NCBI RefSeq assembly: GCF_003149105.1
Contig: NZ_QGDS01000002.1
Coordinates: forward strand, 248,001-312,000
Source of the DNA: Faecalicatena contorta
Lineage (GTDB): Bacteria; Bacillota; Clostridia; Lachnospirales; Lachnospiraceae
DNA length: 64,000 bases
Reading direction: 5' to 3'
Numbering within the stretch: position 1 is the stretch's first letter; every line of letters starts with the position of its first letter. The notes beneath the pieces are model-generated. The model saw only the letters and a list, made by a program, of their open reading frames with translations. It made no database searches and was not told the DNA's origin. The translations under genes and the position numbers were made by a program. This document shows positions 55,601 to 63,394 of the stretch, piece after piece.

Positions 55601-56243
55601 GAAGATGAAATTTACCGTATCCGAATTGAAAAAACACACCTATTTGTCGGAGGAAGCGGGAGAAGAATTATATGAAGAGCCAGAGGTAATACCGCTTTTG
55701 CCCAGATTTTTGAAGGAAGAAACAAAACTGACCGGGGCATCCCGGGGAAGCGCTTATCATAAACTGTTAGAACTTCTGGATTTTGCCCGGGAATACAATG
55801 AGGAGACACTGGAAGAGGAGACGGTCCGGCTGGAAACTCAGGGAAAGCTCTCGAAAGATATGGCGGAGAGTATATCTGTTCTGGACATACTTAAGTTCTT
55901 ACATTGTACAGGTGGAAGGCGCATGCATCAGGCGGCGCAAAAGAATCTTCTGAAAAAAGAACAGCCCTTTGTGCTTGGAGTAGATGCGGCTGAAATTTAT
56001 CCCGGGGAAGAAAGCACAGAGATAATCTTGGTGCAGGGAATCATTGATGCGTATTTCGAGGAAAACGGCGAACTTGTTGTGCTGGATTATAAGACAGACA
56101 AAGTGAAATCGGGTCTGGAGCTGAAAGAAAAGTATCATGCCCAGCTGGACTATTATGCAAAGGCATTGGAACAGCTTCTGGGGAAAAAGGTAAAAGAAAA
56201 AATTATCTACTCCTTTACTTTGGGAGAGGAGATACAGGTATAG
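52614..56243 (+). CDS. addA: Helicase-nuclease subunit AddA
   Basis: 1209 residues. UvrD/Rep-type helicase with Walker A AAAGSGKT near the start, the DEYQDSN box (motif II), GDVKQSIYRFR, and VRIMTIHKSKGLEFPIVF and VALTRAKEKL (motifs V-VI). A C-terminal nuclease domain ends with IDAYFEENGELVVLDYKTD, the RecB-family metal site. It is the motor and 3'-strand nuclease of AddAB. The start lies inside addB, so the two subunits are coupled. Confidence 0.95.
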   Translation: MGVKWTSEQQKVIDLRNRNILVSAAAGSGKTAVLVERIIQMLTDEDNPVNVDKLLIVTFTEAAAAEMKERIREAVEKKLEEHPGNVHLQRQATLIHSAQITTIHSFCLSVIRDHFHVLDIDPGFRIGEEGELKLLKQDVLDELLEERYIDAGTDFLEFVEKFSTGRNDKKIEEVILKLYEYSRSYPQPDVWLESCAKSYETEAENSSCIERVEELVRQKSEDMLYILDEGLRVCDMPDGPYMYGEMLESDKLIFSNLLKAENFEAMYQRIQGISWKRLSTKKDETVDRSKRERVKALREKVKKMAKDITETYFYEEPEEIFLDMEESADTMRVITGLVKEFAAAFSEKKQSKNMIDFSDMEQFAMQILTEEGEDGLVPSPAAKEYQERFVEVMIDEYQDSNLIQEAILTSVSTVSKGENNIFMVGDVKQSIYRFRLSRPELFMEKYDTYSQEEGSRQRIDLHKNFRSREEVLTSVNFIFEQIMRKELGGILYDEEAALCPGASYEPQTDGAGESIYQTELLLVDTSEPEIKEAADAEPEERKQKGGIRREMEARAVARRIKELLQSGRVLDKASGAYRAPKYGDIVILTRSIKGWADVFAAVLGEEGIPAYAGSREGYFETYEVSVLLDYLKILDNFMQELPLTAILTSPFVGLEAEQLAAIRNAYPDMAFHEAVLEYASGESYEGHLQDVLKEFLETLNHFREMVPYTAIHDLLWHIIEDTGYGTFIAAMPGGAQRTANVEMLVEKAAAFEGTSYKGLFNFVRYIGQLKKYDVDYGEANIADEQSDTVRIMTIHKSKGLEFPIVFVCGMGKQFNTQDVKSSIVIHPKWGVGIDAIDLEKRTKIPTILKKVIQEEIMRESLGEELRVLYVALTRAKEKLIITGELSDAAEVLEQYQTQNHGEKGSPLPYYVLAGARSYLDWILPVIPKLSGEVPFQVHVADCWNVAVSDCVETQTESLARDVLEHWNTDAIYHPQLHSKLKEQLEYSYPYEEEGRLKMKFTVSELKKHTYLSEEAGEELYEEPEVIPLLPRFLKEETKLTGASRGSAYHKLLELLDFAREYNEETLEEETVRLETQGKLSKDMAESISVLDILKFLHCTGGRRMHQAAQKNLLKKEQPFVLGVDAAEIYPGEESTEIILVQGIIDAYFEENGELVVLDYKTDKVKSGLELKEKYHAQLDYYAKALEQLLGKKVKEKIIYSFTLGEEIQV

Positions 56244-56294
56244 GGGCAGATTCCGGCGAAGTCCGGGGTATAGTTGGCACAGAAAGGAAGAGCA

Positions 56295-56561
56295 ATGCGG
56301 TATTTATATATCATCATAATGATTATGAATTTTATTACCTTTTTCGTTTACGGAGAAGACAAGAGAAGGGCACGGAAAGGCGGGTGGAGGATTCCTGAAA
56401 AAACTTTGCTCCTTCTGGCGCTGCTGGGAGGAGGTGCCGGAGCGCTTTTGGGGATGAGGGTCTTTCATCACAAAACGCAGAAAGCGCTGTTTAAAATAGG
56501 AGTACCCTGCATATTGATTTTCCAGGTCATAGTTTTGGGATGGAGTTTTAGGGTACATTAA
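56295..56561 (+). CDS. DUF1294 membrane protein
   Basis: 88 residues with two to three membrane helices. The signature is the middle: DKRRARKGGWRIPEKTLLLLALLGGGAGALLGMRVFHHKT, seen throughout the DUF1294 family. AAAGGAAGAG precedes ATG 56295. Function is unknown. It follows addA by 51 bp and may share its transcript. Confidence 0.85.
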   Translation: MRYLYIIIMIMNFITFFVYGEDKRRARKGGWRIPEKTLLLLALLGGGAGALLGMRVFHHKTQKALFKIGVPCILIFQVIVLGWSFRVH

Positions 56562-56630
56562 AGTGAACAGTCAATTTGCAAATATTTCTGCCCTTTTGAA
56601 TAGTTACAAGAAATCAATTTTAATAATGTC

Positions 56631-56657
56631 TATATTTCTTCTGAATCCTGTCGATAT
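56631..56657 (+). promoter_or_regulatory. Candidate sigma-D-like promoter of the FapA/CheY pair
   Basis: TATA (56631-56634), 15-bp spacer, GTCGATAT (56650-56657), compared with the motility sigma consensus TAAA-N15-GCCGATAT: one mismatch in each element. A sigma-A -10 (TATAAT, 56655-56660) overlaps but has no -35. Confidence 0.4.
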
Positions 56658-56726
56658 AATAAATATAGAATATGTTCATAAAGTAAAGAAACGCAGATAC
56701 CTTATTATGTTCAGAGGAGAAAACTT

Positions 56727-58448
56727 ATGAAAGAAAAAAACAGAAAAGGATTGTTCGGCTTTTTTCAAAATTCAAGGAACTCCCGTAATACACCGGAAGA
56801 AACCTTGGATTCTTCTGCAGTTTCACTGGAGGAGACAGCAGAAAAGACCGCCGGAGATGAAGCAGTTGATGCAGCAGCTCAGGAAGGATCTTCTCCGTCA
56901 GCAGAACAAATTCCTCCCCTTCCGCCTATATGGGAGCCATCTGACGACCCGCGTCTTGTCCGTATTAATGAAGACATATTAAATATTGAACGTGATCAGT
57001 TTGCATTAAAAGCTCAATCCTTGTCGGATGCTTTTAGACGTATGGCAGATGCCCCGCGGGAAGACAATGTGAAAGAGCCGGAGCCAGTAGCTGCAAAGCC
57101 TCAGATTTATATTTCAAAGGATGGCATGGCTGCATGGATTTATGTCATCCCCCCTTTTCATAATGGGAAAGATATAAGTGAAGAGGATTTAATATCCTTT
57201 CTTTCGCAAAACCGGGTGACAACGGGGATTTTAGAGGATGCTCTCAAGACAATCGTCAGGGAGCACATTTACGACCAGCCCGTTTTGGTTGCCAAAGGGA
57301 TATTGGCTATCAATGGAATTGATGGCTTCGTCAAGGAAAATTTTGAGAGGGTTCTGCAACTTGAGTTTGAAGAAGATGAAAGAGGCTCAGTTGATTATAA
57401 GCATCAGAATAACATTCAATCTGTAAAAAAAGGAGATGTCATTTGTGAAATTACCCATGCAGTGCCTGGAGTCAATGGTACGAATGTAATGGGGAAACCA
57501 TATCTATGTGAGAAAAAGGGTTCAGAAGCTACTGTTCCTGCCGGACGTAATACTGTGTTAAATGAAGACGGCACATTATTGATTTCTCAAAAGACAGGAC
57601 ATGTTACATTTGCAAACGGGAAATTCCAGATAGAAGCAATCTTGAAAGTTAACGGAAATGTTGACAACACCACGGGAAATCTAAACTATGACGGTGACAT
57701 TTTTATCGGCGGAGATGTGAGAAATGGTTTTTCAGTGAAAGCCAGCGGAAGCGTTGATATCCGCGGCTCTGTAGAGGGTGCCCGGATTACGGCCGGCGGC
57801 CCTATCAGCATTGCCCGCGGCATGTCAGGAAACGGCCGGGGGGTACTGACTTCCGATTCTCATATAAAATGCCGGTATTTAGAGCATTGTATTGTAACGG
57901 CCAAAGGAAATGTATACGCAGAAAGTATTATTAATTCCAAGGTAGAAAGTGATCAGGATATTGTAGTGACCTCTGGTGTAGGTGCTATTATAGGAGGAAC
58001 TCTGTTGGCTGCAAATAACATTAATGCCAATCTGATCGGTTCTAAAGTACGAAGGCTTATGACAGAACTGACGATTGCCAACACCCCTAAAAGTGTGGAA
58101 GAAATGGAACTTTTGACGAAGGAATTAAAACAACTTCATCATAATGTGTCTGAGCTAAGGAAAAATAGCCTCTATCTTGAGACTTCTCACAGAGAAGATA
58201 AGGAGCAGATGTTTGAGCAGTTGAAGCAGGCAATAGAGTCACTGGAAAAGAGGGAACAGGAAATAAACATACGTTTAGAGGAATTAAGAACAGACGATAA
58301 AACTCAGATTGGGTTAATCCAGTGCCGGCAGCTTCTCCCAGTTGTTCGTATCCGGATAGGTAATGCCAGTCTTTTAGTCAATGAAGAGCATTCCTGCGGC
58401 AGAATCTACAGAAGCAGTGAAGGCGAAATAATCATTGGAAGCAGGTAG
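56727..58448 (+). CDS. FapA/DUF342 family protein
   Basis: 573 residues. A charged, alanine- and glutamate-rich N-terminus (1-85) precedes the FapA N-terminal domain (about 125-290), a parallel beta-helix core of short repeats (about 290-440, such as GDVRNGFSVKASGSVDIRGSVEGARITAGG) and a coiled coil (about 450-520). There is no signal peptide. DUF342 proteins act with polar assembly or chemotaxis machinery in some bacteria, and in Clostridia they occur with or without flagella. It is followed by a CheY-like protein and probably works with it. Confidence 0.85.
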   Translation: MKEKNRKGLFGFFQNSRNSRNTPEETLDSSAVSLEETAEKTAGDEAVDAAAQEGSSPSAEQIPPLPPIWEPSDDPRLVRINEDILNIERDQFALKAQSLSDAFRRMADAPREDNVKEPEPVAAKPQIYISKDGMAAWIYVIPPFHNGKDISEEDLISFLSQNRVTTGILEDALKTIVREHIYDQPVLVAKGILAINGIDGFVKENFERVLQLEFEEDERGSVDYKHQNNIQSVKKGDVICEITHAVPGVNGTNVMGKPYLCEKKGSEATVPAGRNTVLNEDGTLLISQKTGHVTFANGKFQIEAILKVNGNVDNTTGNLNYDGDIFIGGDVRNGFSVKASGSVDIRGSVEGARITAGGPISIARGMSGNGRGVLTSDSHIKCRYLEHCIVTAKGNVYAESIINSKVESDQDIVVTSGVGAIIGGTLLAANNINANLIGSKVRRLMTELTIANTPKSVEEMELLTKELKQLHHNVSELRKNSLYLETSHREDKEQMFEQLKQAIESLEKREQEINIRLEELRTDDKTQIGLIQCRQLLPVVRIRIGNASLLVNEEHSCGRIYRSSEGEIIIGSR

Positions 58449-58487
58449 GCTCCGAGAGGTAACTTAAGAGAAAAGGAGAGATATCTT

Positions 58488-58865
58488 ATGAAAAAGAGGG
58501 TTATGATTGTTGATGATTCTATTGTGGCGCGTAATGAAATCGAAAATCTGCTGGCAGGAACGGAGTTTAATGTAATCAGTCACTACCGGAGTGGAGAAGA
58601 GGCCCTGGAAGTCTATGGGAAAGAAAGACCTGATATTATAACTATGGATATCATTATGCCGGGAATGGATGGCATCGAAACCTCCAGGCAGCTATTGAGA
58701 CGCTACCCGAAGGCCGGGCTTATTATAATCAGTTCACTGGCTTATGATGAGACAATTGAAATGGTAAAGTCTCTGGGAGCTTCAATTCCCTTTGTATTCA
58801 AACCCATTAAGAAATCTTATTTTATATCAGCTTTGCTGGATGTTTGCGATTCTCGTTTAAAATAA
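58488..58865 (+). CDS. Stand-alone CheY-like response regulator
   Basis: 125 residues, a receiver domain only. Acidic pocket DD in MIVDDS, phospho-acceptor Asp in ITMDIIMPGMDG, the conserved Ser in IIISSLAYDE and the Lys in VFKPIKK. No output domain. Having 39 bp between it and the FapA-like gene suggests that it acts on that protein. AAAGGAGAG precedes ATG 58488. The histidine kinase partner is not in the window. Confidence 0.9.
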   Translation: MKKRVMIVDDSIVARNEIENLLAGTEFNVISHYRSGEEALEVYGKERPDIITMDIIMPGMDGIETSRQLLRRYPKAGLIIISSLAYDETIEMVKSLGASIPFVFKPIKKSYFISALLDVCDSRLK

Positions 58866-58877
58866 TAAAACAATTCA

Positions 58878-58908
58878 TAAAAAAGTGGGTTAAACCCACT
58901 TTTTTTTA
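58878..58908 (+). terminator. Rho-independent terminator of the FapA/CheY operon
   Basis: AAAAGTGGGT pairs with ACCCACTTTT across a TAA loop, followed by eight Ts. Confidence 0.9.
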
Positions 58909-58940
58909 TATAATCGGAAACTATGTTCCCGATTATATAA
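58906..58940. repeat. Perfect 12-bp inverted repeat
   Basis: TTATATAATCGG (58906-58917) and CCGATTATATAA (58929-58940) with an 11-base loop, immediately after the terminator. It may be a second, reverse-facing hairpin or a protein-binding site; no gene reads towards it from the right. Confidence 0.7.
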
Positions 58941-59013
58941 AAACCCTCCGGGGCATACACATTACATGCATAAGGAAAATAATTGTTACTGTAAAAAAAA
59001 TATATAATAATGA

Positions 59014-59042
59014 TTGACAGATTATATTATACGTAATATAAT
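59014..59042 (+). promoter_or_regulatory. Consensus promoter with PadR-type operator
   Basis: TTGACA (59014-59019), 17-bp spacer, TATAAT (59037-59042): a perfect sigma-A consensus. Inside it, ATTATATTA (59021-59029), 4-bp gap, TAATATAAT (59034-59042) form a perfect inverted repeat covering the spacer and -10, where a bound repressor would block RNA polymerase. Confidence 0.85.
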
Positions 59043-59076
59043 ATAGAAAAGAAAATAATATTAAAGGAGTGATAAT

Positions 59077-59400
59077 ATGGTATTCAACACCGGAGCAGCA
59101 TTGCTGGACGCAATTGTGCTGGCAGTTGTGTCACGGGATAAGGAAGGCACTTATGGCTACAAGATTACCCAAGATGTACGCAGAGTCATTGATGTATCGG
59201 AATCAACCCTGTATCCTGTACTCAGGCGGCTGCAGAAGGATGAATGTCTGGAAGTATATGACAGGCAGTTTGATGGAAGGAACAGGAGATATTATAAGGT
59301 GACAGAGAAAGGAATGGCACAGTTGAATCTATATAAAGTTGAATGGAAGAATTATTCCAGAAAGATTCATGAGATATTTGAGGGAGGTGTAGCAGTATGA
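59077..59400 (+). CDS. PadR family transcriptional regulator
   Basis: 107 residues, winged helix: GTYGYKITQDVRRVIDVSESTLYPVLRRLQKDE, then the wing DGRNRRYYKVTEKG. This short PadR form binds AT-rich palindromes and often represses its own operon. AAAGGAG precedes ATG 59077. It overlaps the DUF1700 gene by four bases. Its probable operator is the palindrome in the promoter. Confidence 0.92.
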   Translation: MVFNTGAALLDAIVLAVVSRDKEGTYGYKITQDVRRVIDVSESTLYPVLRRLQKDECLEVYDRQFDGRNRRYYKVTEKGMAQLNLYKVEWKNYSRKIHEIFEGGVAV

Positions 59401-60146
59401 ATCAAAAGGAGTTCATGGAAAGGCTTGAAAAGCTGCTTTCCCGTATTTCAATAGAGGAAAGGGATGAAGCCCTGCAATATTATAAAAATTATTTTGAAGA
59501 TGCCGGGGAGGAAAATGAAGCACAGGTAATCAGTGAGCTGGGAAGCCCGGAAAAAGTAGCTGCCACAATTATGGAAGATTTGAAAAGTGGAAGCCGGGAA
59601 GAAGGAGAGTTTACTGAAAATGGCTACAGTGATGCCAGATTTGAAAAAAAGGAAAGCCCGGCGCGCAGAGAAAGAGCATATAAAAAGACGGATAGTGGAT
59701 ATACTTATTATGATGGAGAACAACAGCAATCCTATGGAGACAATCACAGAGGGAGCATACCTCCGAGAACAAGCCGGATGCTGAAGATTATTTTGGTCAT
59801 TTTAATTGCCCTGGTCGTAATTCCATTTGCCTGGCCACTTCTGATTGGATGTGTGGCACTGGTTATAGGACTTGTATGCGCAGCATTTGGATTATTCGCA
59901 GGCCTGGTAATTGGTTCTGTAGCCCTGATGGCAGCAGGTCTCATTATTTTCATTGCAGGACTGACAAAGCTGCTGGCAGCACTTCCTGTTGCTCTTCTTA
60001 CCAGTGGTTCAGGATTGATTATCTTTGTACTGGGGTTAATTGCCACTGTAGCAACTGTGAAGCTTTGTATTGTAATGTATCCTGCAATGATCAGGGGAAT
60101 TATAACAATCTGCCGCTGGCCGTTTCATAGAAAGGCGGTGCAGTAG
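59397..60146 (+). CDS. DUF1700 membrane protein
   Basis: 249 residues. The first 65 match the DUF1700 helical domain (MNQKEFMERLEKLLSRISIEERDEALQYYKNYFEDAG, then LGSPEKVAATI). A charged linker follows, then four to five glycine- and alanine-rich membrane segments from about 125. Such proteins are regularly encoded between PadR and DUF4097 genes and probably help sense or signal envelope state. Confidence 0.88.
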   Translation: MNQKEFMERLEKLLSRISIEERDEALQYYKNYFEDAGEENEAQVISELGSPEKVAATIMEDLKSGSREEGEFTENGYSDARFEKKESPARRERAYKKTDSGYTYYDGEQQQSYGDNHRGSIPPRTSRMLKIILVILIALVVIPFAWPLLIGCVALVIGLVCAAFGLFAGLVIGSVALMAAGLIIFIAGLTKLLAALPVALLTSGSGLIIFVLGLIATVATVKLCIVMYPAMIRGIITICRWPFHRKAVQ

Positions 60147-60149
60147 AGT

Positions 60150-61028
60150 ATGAGAGCAAGATGGAAAGTTTTTTGGGTTGTATGCGCCTGCCTTATAGGC
60201 ATTGGAATAGTATTTTGCATTGTGGGAGCAGGGATGGGAGCTACCATATCAGGAATCCGCACACTATATGGAACAGACTCAATATATTATAGACTAAATC
60301 CGTATGACTGGGATGATTCTATAGAAGATTTTAACTATTATGACAGTGATAATTATGTTCAGGGAGATGAGGAGGATGTATCAAGTTTTACCGATATAGA
60401 CGGACTTCATGTAGAAGTGTCTTACCTGGAAGTAGCAGTCAGACAGTACGACGGGGATTCTATTACAGTAGATACAAGTCAGATAAGCTCCAAGTTAAGA
60501 AAAAACCTGTTTTATGAGACGGATGAAGATGGTCTGACAATTAAAACGAAGAACAATAGCATATGGAAACGAGTGGGAAGAAATGATACTGGTTATCTGG
60601 TTATTCAGATTCCTCAGGGAAGCAGCCTGAAAGAAGCTTCTTTTAAAATAGGTGCAGGCAGACTGGAAATAGAAGATATTAGAGCAGAAGAACTGGATAT
60701 TGACGTGGGAGCAGGCCAGGCTGTTGTGAGACAGTTTGAAGCCGGAGAACTGGATATAAAATGTGGAGCCGGTGAAGCAGCACTGACAGGAACCGTGCTG
60801 GAAGAGGCAAGTGTGGACTGTGGTGTAGGTGATGTAGAGATGGTGCTGAACGCCAGCCAGAAGGACTATGATTATGAACTGAAATGCGGAATTGGCGAAC
60901 TGGTAGTGGGAGATGACAGTTATGCAGGTCTGGGCAGCACCCGCAGTATCGATAATGGCACTGGAAAGGATATAGACATCAATTGTGGCATCGGCCGGGT
61001 AGCGGTTTCATTTGCAAAGGATATGTAA
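60150..61028 (+). CDS. DUF4097 family beta-strand repeat protein
   Basis: 292 residues: one N-terminal membrane helix (about 7-32), a Tyr/Asp-rich linker (about 45-80), then a beta-helix-like region with repeated short motifs such as KIGAGRLEIEDI, DVGAGQAVVRQF, KCGAGEAALTG, DCGVGDVEM and KCGIGELVV. This is the DUF4097 adhesin-like fold. The protein should face outside and pairs with the DUF1700 and PspC proteins. Confidence 0.88.
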   Translation: MRARWKVFWVVCACLIGIGIVFCIVGAGMGATISGIRTLYGTDSIYYRLNPYDWDDSIEDFNYYDSDNYVQGDEEDVSSFTDIDGLHVEVSYLEVAVRQYDGDSITVDTSQISSKLRKNLFYETDEDGLTIKTKNNSIWKRVGRNDTGYLVIQIPQGSSLKEASFKIGAGRLEIEDIRAEELDIDVGAGQAVVRQFEAGELDIKCGAGEAALTGTVLEEASVDCGVGDVEMVLNASQKDYDYELKCGIGELVVGDDSYAGLGSTRSIDNGTGKDIDINCGIGRVAVSFAKDM

Positions 61029-61064
61029 AAAGTGGTTTATAAATTAAGGGAAGGAGGAATGATT

Positions 61065-61250
61065 ATGACACCGAAAAAGTTATACCGTTCAAAAAGCAAC
61101 CGTATGATATGCGGCGTATGTGGAGGAATCGGAGAATATTTTAACATAGATGCAACGCTGGTGCGCCTGCTGTTAGTTCTTTTAGCATGCACAGGCACAG
61201 GCATACTGGCATATTTTATAGCTGCAATTATTATACCTGACGAGGCATAA
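61065..61250 (+). CDS. PspC domain protein
   Basis: 61 residues. KKLYRSKSNRMICGVCGGIGEYFNIDATLVRLLLVL plus one membrane helix ending IIIPDEA is the PspC signature. AAGGAGGA precedes ATG 61065; an ATG at 61059 is too close. PspC domains take part in envelope-stress responses. It ends the PadR operon, followed by a terminator. Confidence 0.92.
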   Translation: MTPKKLYRSKSNRMICGVCGGIGEYFNIDATLVRLLLVLLACTGTGILAYFIAAIIIPDEA

Positions 61251-61265
61251 ATTAAGGTTCACTGT

Positions 61266-61328
61266 AAAAGTGCCGGGGGATTCGAAGAGAGGCGGGATGA
61301 CCGTTCTCATAGGTCCCCCGGCACTTTA
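61266..61328 (+). terminator. Terminator of the PadR-PspC operon
   Basis: AAAGTGCCGGGGGA pairs with TCCCCCGGCACTTT, a 14-bp stem with a 34-base loop. Confidence 0.8.
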
Positions 61329-61399
61329 TGTTTGTCTTCTTTTTTGTATGCCTCCTGATTTTTCGGCAATACTCTCAGAAAAAAGGAGGGTATATCAAG

Positions 61400-61585
61400 A
61401 TGGCTGAAAAAAAATTAAAACCAATTGATTTAAAGAATCTGGAACCTGAGGAAAAGCTAAAATACGAGATTGCAGAGGAACTGGGGCTTTTGGATAAAGT
61501 GATGGCAGAGGGATGGCGTTCCCTTTCATCCAAGGAAACAGGAAGAATTGGAGGTCTGATTACAAAAAGAAAGCGAAAGAGTTGA
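61400..61585 (+). CDS. Alpha/beta-type small acid-soluble spore protein, minor form
   Basis: 61 residues. KYEIAEELGLLDKVMAEGWRSLSSKETGRIGGLITKRKR matches the alpha/beta SASP pattern (EIAxELG, then the retained GRIGG near the C-terminus). Such proteins coat DNA in spores. AAAAGGAGGG precedes ATG 61400. This supports a spore-forming host. In these species it would be expected to be under forespore sigma-G, but I could not place a promoter. Confidence 0.8.
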   Translation: MAEKKLKPIDLKNLEPEEKLKYEIAEELGLLDKVMAEGWRSLSSKETGRIGGLITKRKRKS

Positions 61586-61645
61586 AAAATCCGCTGATTT
61601 TTGATACAATTGTACGACTGGGGAGAAGAAGCATAGGTGGTGAAG

Positions 61646-62317
61646 ATGAAAGAAAAGATGAATATCTTTGATGTGGAGATTGATGGTCTCACAGCAAAAG
61701 CGGCCATGCAGGCGGTTGTGCAGTACATGGAGAGTGAATCAATTAATACGATTGAGATTGTCACGCTGGATATGCTCATGCAGGGAAAAGATGATCCCGT
61801 ATGGAAAGAGAATACGAAGGAAATTGATATGGTACTTCCGGGAGAGCGGGAGATATTAGAAGCTGCCGAAATACAGGACAGGAACTTATTGCGGGATGTG
61901 GCAAATAGGGTTTTTCTGAGAATGTTTCTGCGTTACTTAGGGAGAAACCGGAAGAAGGTATTTCTGATTGCCCCATCCGAAAAAGAACTGCTCAGTCTGG
62001 AACAGGACATGGGAAAATACAACAGGGGAATCTTCATAGCAGGACATGGTATATTAAATCCTGAAGGTAAGTCAGAAGAGGATGTCATCAACAATGTAAA
62101 CGGAGTTGAAACAGACTGTATACTTTCTGTACTGCCGTCGCCTCAGCAGGAGGATTTCATTGTCAGGAACAGTGCCTTGCTCAATGCCAGAGTCTGGCTG
62201 GGATGCGGGAATGTTCTGGCAGCGAACTATAATGAGGAGAACGGAGGCGGTGTGCGCAGGTTTCTTATGAAAAAGGCGTTCCGTTACCGGGTAGAAAAAC
62301 AGAAGAAGGAGAATTAA
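61646..62317 (+). CDS. WecG/TagA/CpsF family glycosyltransferase
   Basis: 223 residues. Fold landmarks: VTLDMLMQGKDD (usual NxD-type start), LPGEREILEAAEI, RNRKKVFLIAPSEKELLSLE, and SVLPSPQQEDFI, a variant of the typical GxPkQE motif. It would move a sugar such as N-acetylmannosamine onto a lipid-linked carrier for cell-wall polymer synthesis. GTGG-type upstream sequence favours ATG 61646 over the GTG at 61637. It sits four bases before the YitT gene. Confidence 0.75.
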   Translation: MKEKMNIFDVEIDGLTAKAAMQAVVQYMESESINTIEIVTLDMLMQGKDDPVWKENTKEIDMVLPGEREILEAAEIQDRNLLRDVANRVFLRMFLRYLGRNRKKVFLIAPSEKELLSLEQDMGKYNRGIFIAGHGILNPEGKSEEDVINNVNGVETDCILSVLPSPQQEDFIVRNSALLNARVWLGCGNVLAANYNEENGGGVRRFLMKKAFRYRVEKQKKEN

Positions 62318-62320
62318 GCC

Positions 62321-63190
62321 ATGCGTGGTTATCGGGAAAGACCGGTATATATGAAGTACGTATATATCGTTGTGGGAACAGGTATTGTTTCCTTTGCGAT
62401 TAAATGTATTTATGAACCAAACAGTTTGGTTGTGGGTGGTTTTTCAGGACTGGCTATTATTATTAAAAGCCTTACGGAAGGAATCGTTCCAGGGGGAGTT
62501 CCTCTGTGGTTTACAAACATTGCATTGAACTTGCCGGTTTTTCTGGCAGCATTGAAGGTAAAGGGGAAAAACTTTATAGGGAAGACCTTATTTTCCACTA
62601 TTATGGTCTCTTTCTGGCTGGGGATTATCCCCTCCGTTTCCTTCATAGAAAATAATATCCTGCTGGCGGCTATTTTTGGCGGAGCACTGCAGGGACTGGG
62701 TATGGGGCTGGTTTTTTTAACGAAAGCGACTACCGGCGGTACGGACATGGTTGGAGCGATCATACAAAATTACCTGCGTCAATTTTCAGTTGCTAGGATT
62801 ATGATGGTGATAGATGCCGTCATTGTGATTGTCGGCGGCTATGTGTTTGGTATAGAACGTGCGCTCTATGCAATTATTACCATTGTAGTAGTTAACCGGA
62901 TAGCGGATGCCATCATTGAAGGTATTAAATTCGCAAAAGCTGCCTATATTATTACTGACAAGTACGAAGAGGTGTCGAATGCTATTATGCATAAGGTGGA
63001 CAGGGGGCTGACCGGGATTTATGCAAAGGGGATGTACACAGGGACAGACCGTTATCTGCTCTTCTGCGTTGTCACAAAGAAAGAATTGGTTCATTTAAAG
63101 GAATTGGTTGGTAAGATTGATGAGAATGCGTTCATTATTGTCAGTGATGCCAGAGAGGTTATGGGAGAAGGATTTTTCCCTGTAGAATAG
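62321..63190 (+). CDS. YitT family membrane protein
   Basis: 289 residues. Five to six membrane helices (about 10-200) with the family signatures FAIKCIYEPNSLVVGGFSG and KATTGGTDMVGAII, then a cytoplasmic DUF2179 domain (ALYAIITIVVVNRI..., KGMYTGTDRYLLFCVV). AAGGAG precedes ATG 62321. Function is unproven; the family is widespread in Firmicutes. Confidence 0.92.
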   Translation: MRGYRERPVYMKYVYIVVGTGIVSFAIKCIYEPNSLVVGGFSGLAIIIKSLTEGIVPGGVPLWFTNIALNLPVFLAALKVKGKNFIGKTLFSTIMVSFWLGIIPSVSFIENNILLAAIFGGALQGLGMGLVFLTKATTGGTDMVGAIIQNYLRQFSVARIMMVIDAVIVIVGGYVFGIERALYAIITIVVVNRIADAIIEGIKFAKAAYIITDKYEEVSNAIMHKVDRGLTGIYAKGMYTGTDRYLLFCVVTKKELVHLKELVGKIDENAFIIVSDAREVMGEGFFPVE

Positions 63191-63242
63191 TCTTTGTGAA
63201 CTATGTATAAATGTGGAAATATGAATTTTTTGTAAAATATAT

Positions 63243-63284
63243 GAGGAAATGCATAAAAAAACAGTATTTCCTCTTTATTTTTTT
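63243..63284 (+). terminator. Terminator after the YitT gene
   Basis: GAGGAAAT (63243-63250) pairs with ATTTCCTC (63266-63273), followed by a T-rich tract. Confidence 0.75.
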
Positions 63285-63394
63285 GGCTTTATGCATTAAT
63301 ATAGAATTTGTGGATGTGTATTTTCAATTTTTTTGAAAAAGATGTTTGTGAAAAATGCACATGGAAATGAGCTGAGAAGCGGAGGAGATAAAGT

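Noticed and set aside
59744-60046. 100-codon minus frame inside DUF1700
   Set aside because: Low-complexity antisense of membrane helices; no start signals.
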